This document shows positions 6,968-10,306 of a DNA stretch of 10,306 nt, one piece after another. A model generated the notes under the pieces. The model was not told the DNA's origin. It made no database searches and saw nothing but the letters and a program-made list of their open reading frames with translations. The DNA comes from Actinomycetota bacterium (GTDB lineage: Bacteria; Actinomycetota; Acidimicrobiia; Acidimicrobiales; Ilumatobacteraceae): NCBI GenBank assembly GCA_018882725.1, contig VERK01000065.1, positions 1 through 10,306 of the forward strand, read 5' to 3'. Position 1 is the stretch's first letter, and the number at the start of each line of letters is the position of its first letter. The translations under genes and the position numbers were made by a program.

Positions 6968-7813
6968 GTGGCCAACGTCCGGATCATCACCGACAGTTCC
7001 TGCGACCTTCCCGACGAGGTCGTGCGCTCCTTGGGCATCGAGGTCGTCCCCCTCTTCATCCGCTTCGGCGATGACGAGTTCGTCGACCGCGAGCAGTTGA
7101 CCACGGCCGAGTTCTGGGCTCGTTGCTCGGCGTCGTCGGTTCTGCCATCCACCGCGGCGCCCTCGCCCGGACGCTTCGAACAGGCCATCAGAACCGCCGT
7201 GTCACAAGGCGCCACCGGGGTCGTCATGATCAATCTCTCCGGTGCCCTGTCGGCCACCCTGCAGAGTGCGGAGATGGCGGCGGCGTCCCTGTCGTCCCTC
7301 GTTCCGATCTCGGTCGTCGACAGCCGTTCGGTCTCACTCGGACTGGGAGCCATCGTGGTCGAATGCGCTCGGGCTGCTCGCCAAGGCGCCGAACTTCACG
7401 AGGTCGAGGCCCTGGCCCGCGATCTGGTGGGTCGTTGCGAACTCTGGGGCGCCCTCGACACCCTCGAGAATCTCAAGAAGGGTGGCCGTATCGGCGTTGC
7501 CCAAGCCATGCTCGGCTCGGTTCTCTCGATCAAACCCATCATCGAGGTGAAGGACGGCGTGGTTCAAGAGGGCGGCAAGCAGCGCACGCGCGGGAAAGCC
7601 ATCGCCTTCTTGGTCGACAAGGTGCGTCAGGTGAGCGCGTCACCCGGCATCAGCCAATTGTGTGTCCTTCATGCCGACTGCAGTGACGTCGACGCTTTCG
7701 TCGCGCAGTTGAAGACCGTTCACTCCGGAGACATTCTCGTCGGAGAAATCGGAGCGGTCATCGGTGCGCACGCCGGTCGTGGAACGATCGGTGTCGCATA
7801 CTTCCGCAACTGA
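6968..7813 (+). CDS. DegV family fatty-acid-binding protein
   Basis: A 281-residue cytoplasmic protein of the normal DegV length. The family binds a single fatty acid, and in Firmicutes the related FakB proteins present it to the kinase FakA for acyl-phosphate formation. I see the hallmark segments in order: IITDSSCDLP (6-15), PSTAAPSPGRF (60-70, the usual Thr-Ser-Gln-Pro region), NLSGALSATLQSA (89-101), VVDSRSVSLGLG (117-128), NLKKGGRIG (168-176), SIKPII (187-192) and IGAHAGRGTIGVAYF (265-279). I see no FakA-like partner in this window. The GTG at 6968 fits the family's N-terminus (VRIITDSS). It lies nine bases after the DUF6049-like stop, without a Shine-Dalgarno sequence but behind TAACCT. 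Together with the following kinase it occupies the space where mviN sits in other actinobacteria. Whether it supplies acyl chains for envelope lipids is speculation. Confidence 0.93.
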   Translation: MANVRIITDSSCDLPDEVVRSLGIEVVPLFIRFGDDEFVDREQLTTAEFWARCSASSVLPSTAAPSPGRFEQAIRTAVSQGATGVVMINLSGALSATLQSAEMAAASLSSLVPISVVDSRSVSLGLGAIVVECARAARQGAELHEVEALARDLVGRCELWGALDTLENLKKGGRIGVAQAMLGSVLSIKPIIEVKDGVVQEGGKQRTRGKAIAFLVDKVRQVSASPGISQLCVLHADCSDVDAFVAQLKTVHSGDILVGEIGAVIGAHAGRGTIGVAYFRN

Positions 7814-7850
7814 CCAGACGCCATTCCCCGTCCGCTCCACGACGCACAAC

Positions 7851-7856
7851 TAGCGT
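7851..7856 (+). promoter_or_regulatory. -10-like TAGCGT before the kinase gene
   Basis: TAGCGT lies in the 55-base gap between degV and the kinase, 12 bases before the ATG. The predicted leader would be only about five or six bases, too short for a Shine-Dalgarno site, and none is seen. The hexamer is identical to the one before the deacetylase gene. No clear -35. Confidence 0.4.
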
Positions 7857-7868
7857 GTTCGTTCGAGC

Positions 7869-9461
7869 ATGTCCGTGAACGCGTCACAACCTCCTGAACC
7901 GAACACGGTCATCGCCGGTCGCTATCGACTCGACGAAGCGTGGGCTCACGGTGGCATGGCTGATGTCTGGAAAGCCACCGACCTCCAGTTGTCACGCACG
8001 GTGGCGGTCAAGTTGCTGAAGCCACACCTCGCCGCCGACGGAACCGTGGCCGAGAGGTTTCGACGCGAAGCCATCGCGGCGGCCAGCCTCACGCATCCGA
8101 ACATCGTGACGGTGTACGACGCCGTGGCCGATCAGGGTCGACAAGCCGTGATCATGGAGTTCATCGACGGCAAGTCACTTCGCGCACTCCTCGACGAGAA
8201 GAAGAGACTCACACCGAAGCTCACCGTTCACATCGGGACCGGCATCTGCTCGGCCCTCGATGCCGCCCACGGCAATGGCATCATCCACCGCGACGTGAAG
8301 CCCGGCAACGTGCTCGTCACCAAGGATGCGCGTGTGATGCTCACCGACTTCGGCATCGCCAAGGCTCTCGGAACCGGTGACGACCTCACCAGCGAGAACA
8401 TCATGATGGGGACGGCGAAGTATCTGTCGCCCGAACAGGTGAAGGGTGACGAACTCGACCTGCGTGCCGACCTGTATTCACTCGGTCTCGTTCTCTACGA
8501 ATGTCTGGCCGGGAAAGTTCCGTTCACCGGCAAGAACGACACCGAGACTGCCCTGGCTCGACTGCAACGCGACCCCACCGACCTCAATCAGATCCGGCCC
8601 GATGTGAGTCCGGAATTGGCGCGGGTGATCCATCGCATGCTCGAACGTCGACCCGACAAGCGCTACGCCAGCGGAGCCGAGGCTCGGGCCGCGCTGAAGG
8701 CGGCTCTCAATGGCGACGGATCAGCCGCGCGCGGAGTAGCCGGCCATCCAGCCGGAGCCGATCGGACGCCCACACCCGGCAAGATCATTCGGCCATCGGG
8801 CCACACACCATCACAACCATCGACACGACCGTCGATTTCACCCACTCCATCGGGCGGAACATTGCGGCCGTGGAAGCCTTCCCCCGTTCTGATCGGTGGT
8901 CTCGCGGTCGCGATCATCGCCGTGGGTGCTCTCATCATCCGTGTTGTGACCGGTGGTGACGACACACCGCCGCAGATCGCGGCCACCACCGCTCCGCCGG
9001 CACCAACTGGACCGCCAACCATTCTGGGCGTGTCGACGTTCGACCCCGAGGGTGACCGCACCGAGAACGATGGCGCCGCGGCACTGACCACCGACGGCGA
9101 TGCCGGCACCGCGTGGTCGACCGTCTGCTACAAGTCGTCGACTTTCGGCAGCAAGTCGGGTGTTGGTCTGGTCGTGCAACTCACCGAAGCCAATCTCACC
9201 AAGGTCGACGTCGACATCGTGGGCGATGCATGGCGCGCCGAGATGTATGCGTCGAACGCCCTGAGCGACGACATCGACGCGTGGGGGTCAGCGATTGCGT
9301 CGGCGACGGCCGGTGACGGCCCCACGTTGGTCGGCGTCATGACCGAACCCATGCAGTACGTGATGGTGTACCTCCGCGAAGTCGGCCGTGACGGATCGTG
9401 CAGTCGCGACAACCCCTACCGCGGAGGTATCGCCGAGATTCGCGTCTCACCCGCACCGTGA
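7869..9461 (+). CDS. Membrane Ser/Thr protein kinase (PknB-like) with discoidin-like extracellular domain
   Basis: A 530-residue single-pass receptor kinase. The kinase domain covers about 18-280: glycine-rich loop AHGGMADVW (26-34, first Gly replaced by Ala), VAVK with ATP-anchoring Lys48, helix-C Glu67 in RFRREA, catalytic loop HRDVKPGNVLV (140-150, Asp142, Asn147), DFG (160-162), activation loop with GTAKYLSPEQ (181-190), and DLYSLGLVLYE (201-211). All catalytic residues are present, so it should be active on cytoplasmic Ser/Thr. A Pro/Ser/Thr-rich linker (about 298-338) leads to one helix (about 339-360). A short threonine/proline stretch follows, then an outer domain (about 385-530) with LTTDGDAGTAWST (406-418), VVQLTEANLTKVDVDI and a C-terminal strand IAEIRV. 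This looks like a discoidin/galactose-binding-type beta sandwich; Cys420 and Cys511 could form a disulfide. It overlaps the sigma factor gene by four bases (GTGA). The M. tuberculosis MviN C-terminus has the same domain order, but with a pseudokinase. Confidence 0.92.
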   Translation: MSVNASQPPEPNTVIAGRYRLDEAWAHGGMADVWKATDLQLSRTVAVKLLKPHLAADGTVAERFRREAIAAASLTHPNIVTVYDAVADQGRQAVIMEFIDGKSLRALLDEKKRLTPKLTVHIGTGICSALDAAHGNGIIHRDVKPGNVLVTKDARVMLTDFGIAKALGTGDDLTSENIMMGTAKYLSPEQVKGDELDLRADLYSLGLVLYECLAGKVPFTGKNDTETALARLQRDPTDLNQIRPDVSPELARVIHRMLERRPDKRYASGAEARAALKAALNGDGSAARGVAGHPAGADRTPTPGKIIRPSGHTPSQPSTRPSISPTPSGGTLRPWKPSPVLIGGLAVAIIAVGALIIRVVTGGDDTPPQIAATTAPPAPTGPPTILGVSTFDPEGDRTENDGAAALTTDGDAGTAWSTVCYKSSTFGSKSGVGLVVQLTEANLTKVDVDIVGDAWRAEMYASNALSDDIDAWGSAIASATAGDGPTLVGVMTEPMQYVMVYLREVGRDGSCSRDNPYRGGIAEIRVSPAP

Positions 9462-10045
9462 ACGAGCTTCTCGTTCGGCGGGCAATCAATGGAGATCGAG
9501 CCGCTCTCGACACGCTGCTTCGTGAGCAGTATCCGCGCATTCTGACCGCCTGCCGGCGATTGCTCGGGCGACATGCCGATGCCGACGATGCCGCTCAGAA
9601 TGCACTCATCTCCATCGCCCGAAACATCGGTTCGTTCGACCAACGCTCGTCCTTTTCCACGTGGGTGTGGCGGATCGCCACCAACGCGGCCCTCGACGAA
9701 ATCAGGCGTCGCAGTCGCCGCGACGTTCCGGCTTCCCACCGTCACGACTTCGACCGACCCGACTCGTCGACTTCGGCGGTATCGAATCTCGACGAACGTC
9801 AACTCGTGGAAGCCGCCCTGCTTCGGATACCACTCGAGTTCCGGACGGCCGTCGTGCTCCGAGACCTGGCCGATCTTGACTACGACGAGATCGCCGACGT
9901 CCTCGACATCCCCATCGGAACGGTGCGCTCGCGCATTTCACGTGGTCGATCCCAATTGGCGAGCCTTCTTCGCGACTCGTCATCGCAGCCGATCGGGAAC
10001 CAAGACCCGAGTTCCGAACGTCAAACACCCGGAAGTGCCCCATGA
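9458..10045 (+). CDS. ECF-type RNA polymerase sigma factor (SigM-like by position)
   Basis: A 195-residue alternative sigma factor. Region 2 spans about 20-88 (LLREQYPRILTACRRLLG, the acidic DADDAAQNALISI segment, then FDQRSSFSTWVWRIATNAALDEIRRRSRR), for core polymerase and -10 recognition. A hydrophilic Arg/Asp/Ser-rich linker follows, then region 4 at about 113-172 (LLRIPLEFRTAVVLRDL, DYDEIADVLDIPIGTVRSRISRGR), the -35 helix-turn-helix. The C-terminal 20 residues are polar with no extra domain. The GTG at 9458 overlaps the kinase stop (GTGA) and gives a normal ECF N-terminus; an in-frame ATG at 9398 would lie inside the kinase gene and add an unlikely Arg-rich extension. No clear Shine-Dalgarno sequence, so translation is probably coupled. 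The following gene overlaps it by four bases and is the likely anti-sigma factor. Position after the DUF6049-like and kinase genes matches sigM of other actinobacteria. The target regulon cannot be read from here. Confidence 0.93.
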   Translation: MNELLVRRAINGDRAALDTLLREQYPRILTACRRLLGRHADADDAAQNALISIARNIGSFDQRSSFSTWVWRIATNAALDEIRRRSRRDVPASHRHDFDRPDSSTSAVSNLDERQLVEAALLRIPLEFRTAVVLRDLADLDYDEIADVLDIPIGTVRSRISRGRSQLASLLRDSSSQPIGNQDPSSERQTPGSAP

Positions 10046-10306
10046 GTTCTCTCTCCGACCCTTCGAATCGCGACGAACGTCTGGACGATCTGGCCAGTCG
10101 GCTGCTCGACCGCGACATCGAATTCGCCGATGTTCCCGCCGATCTGCGATCGGCGGTGCAGACGCGCGCCGACGAATTCGGAAAGCTGCGATCAACTCTT
10201 CTGCTGACCGATGATGTGGATGGCGAGGCATTCGATCGTGCGGTGACTCGTGCAATCGAGTCGCCCACGTCGTCGCGACGGCGCACCGTCGTGCTCGGAT
10301 TTGCTG
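10042..10306 (+). CDS. Presumed anti-sigma factor, N-terminal 88 residues only (3' end outside the window)
   Basis: The ATG overlaps the sigma factor stop (ATGA) and has GGAAG six bases upstream. The visible part opens MSSLSDPSNRDERLDDLASR and continues with a charged, helical, Asp/Arg-rich region (for example DVPADLRSAVQTRADEF). At the very end, RRRTVVLGFA looks like the start of a membrane helix with its basic cytoplasmic flank. A cytoplasmic helical domain followed by a membrane helix, coupled directly to an ECF sigma gene, is the classic anti-sigma arrangement. There is no His or Cys in the visible part, so it lacks the HxxxCxxC zinc motif of ZAS-type anti-sigma factors. No homology to a named anti-sigma family is obvious by eye; the role rests on context. 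Confidence 0.7.
   Translation, partial: MSSLSDPSNRDERLDDLASRLLDRDIEFADVPADLRSAVQTRADEFGKLRSTLLLTDDVDGEAFDRAVTRAIESPTSSRRRTVVLGFA

Noticed and set aside
1..10306. tRNA genes, CRISPR arrays, insertion sequences, integrase sites
   Set aside because: I found no cloverleaf-like sequence, no spaced direct repeats, and no transposase or integrase motifs in any frame. The region reads as core chromosome.

Overview
The window is GC-rich, gene-dense DNA from a high-GC Gram-positive bacterium. The gene set and order point to Actinomycetota. The absence of mviN and nudix genes at their usual places, together with the general style of the proteins, makes me favour a deep lineage such as Acidimicrobiia; this is inference from memory, not a search. 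There are ten protein genes, no RNA genes, no mobile elements and no CRISPR array. The longest gene-free stretch is about 200 bases.

Left part, minus strand (1-4061, read right to left): a histone-deacetylase-like amidohydrolase, a CCA-adding-type tRNA nucleotidyltransferase with an HD domain, a small DUF5318-like double-CxxC protein, an unrecognised four-helix membrane protein, then rpsF (ribosomal protein S6), cut by the window edge. Right part, plus strand (4086-10306): a GNAT acetyltransferase, a large secreted and membrane-anchored DUF6049-like protein, a DegV lipid-binding protein, a membrane Ser/Thr kinase with a discoidin-like ectodomain, an ECF sigma factor and the start of its presumed anti-sigma factor. 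The two halves diverge from a 24-base gap at 4062-4085.

The layout matches, as I recall it, the conserved actinobacterial cell-envelope cluster near oriC (in M. tuberculosis: pcnA Rv3907c, divergent mutT4, Rv3909, mviN, sigM, Rv3912). Here the mutT4 slot holds a GNAT gene and the mviN slot holds degV plus the kinase. M. tuberculosis MviN carries a cytoplasmic pseudokinase, a membrane helix and an extracellular carbohydrate-binding-like domain. The kinase here has that tail architecture as a free-standing protein, and its catalytic residues are intact. It is coupled by a 4-base overlap to the sigma factor, which is coupled in the same way to the anti-sigma gene. This suggests a wall-sensing kinase, sigma and anti-sigma module.

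A second pattern runs through the window. Five gene starts have a TANNNT (-10-like) hexamer 6-8 bases before the start codon, and a sixth has one at 12 bases. This is what leaderless or near-leaderless transcripts would look like. Genes with a good Shine-Dalgarno sequence (rpsF, the anti-sigma gene) lack this arrangement.
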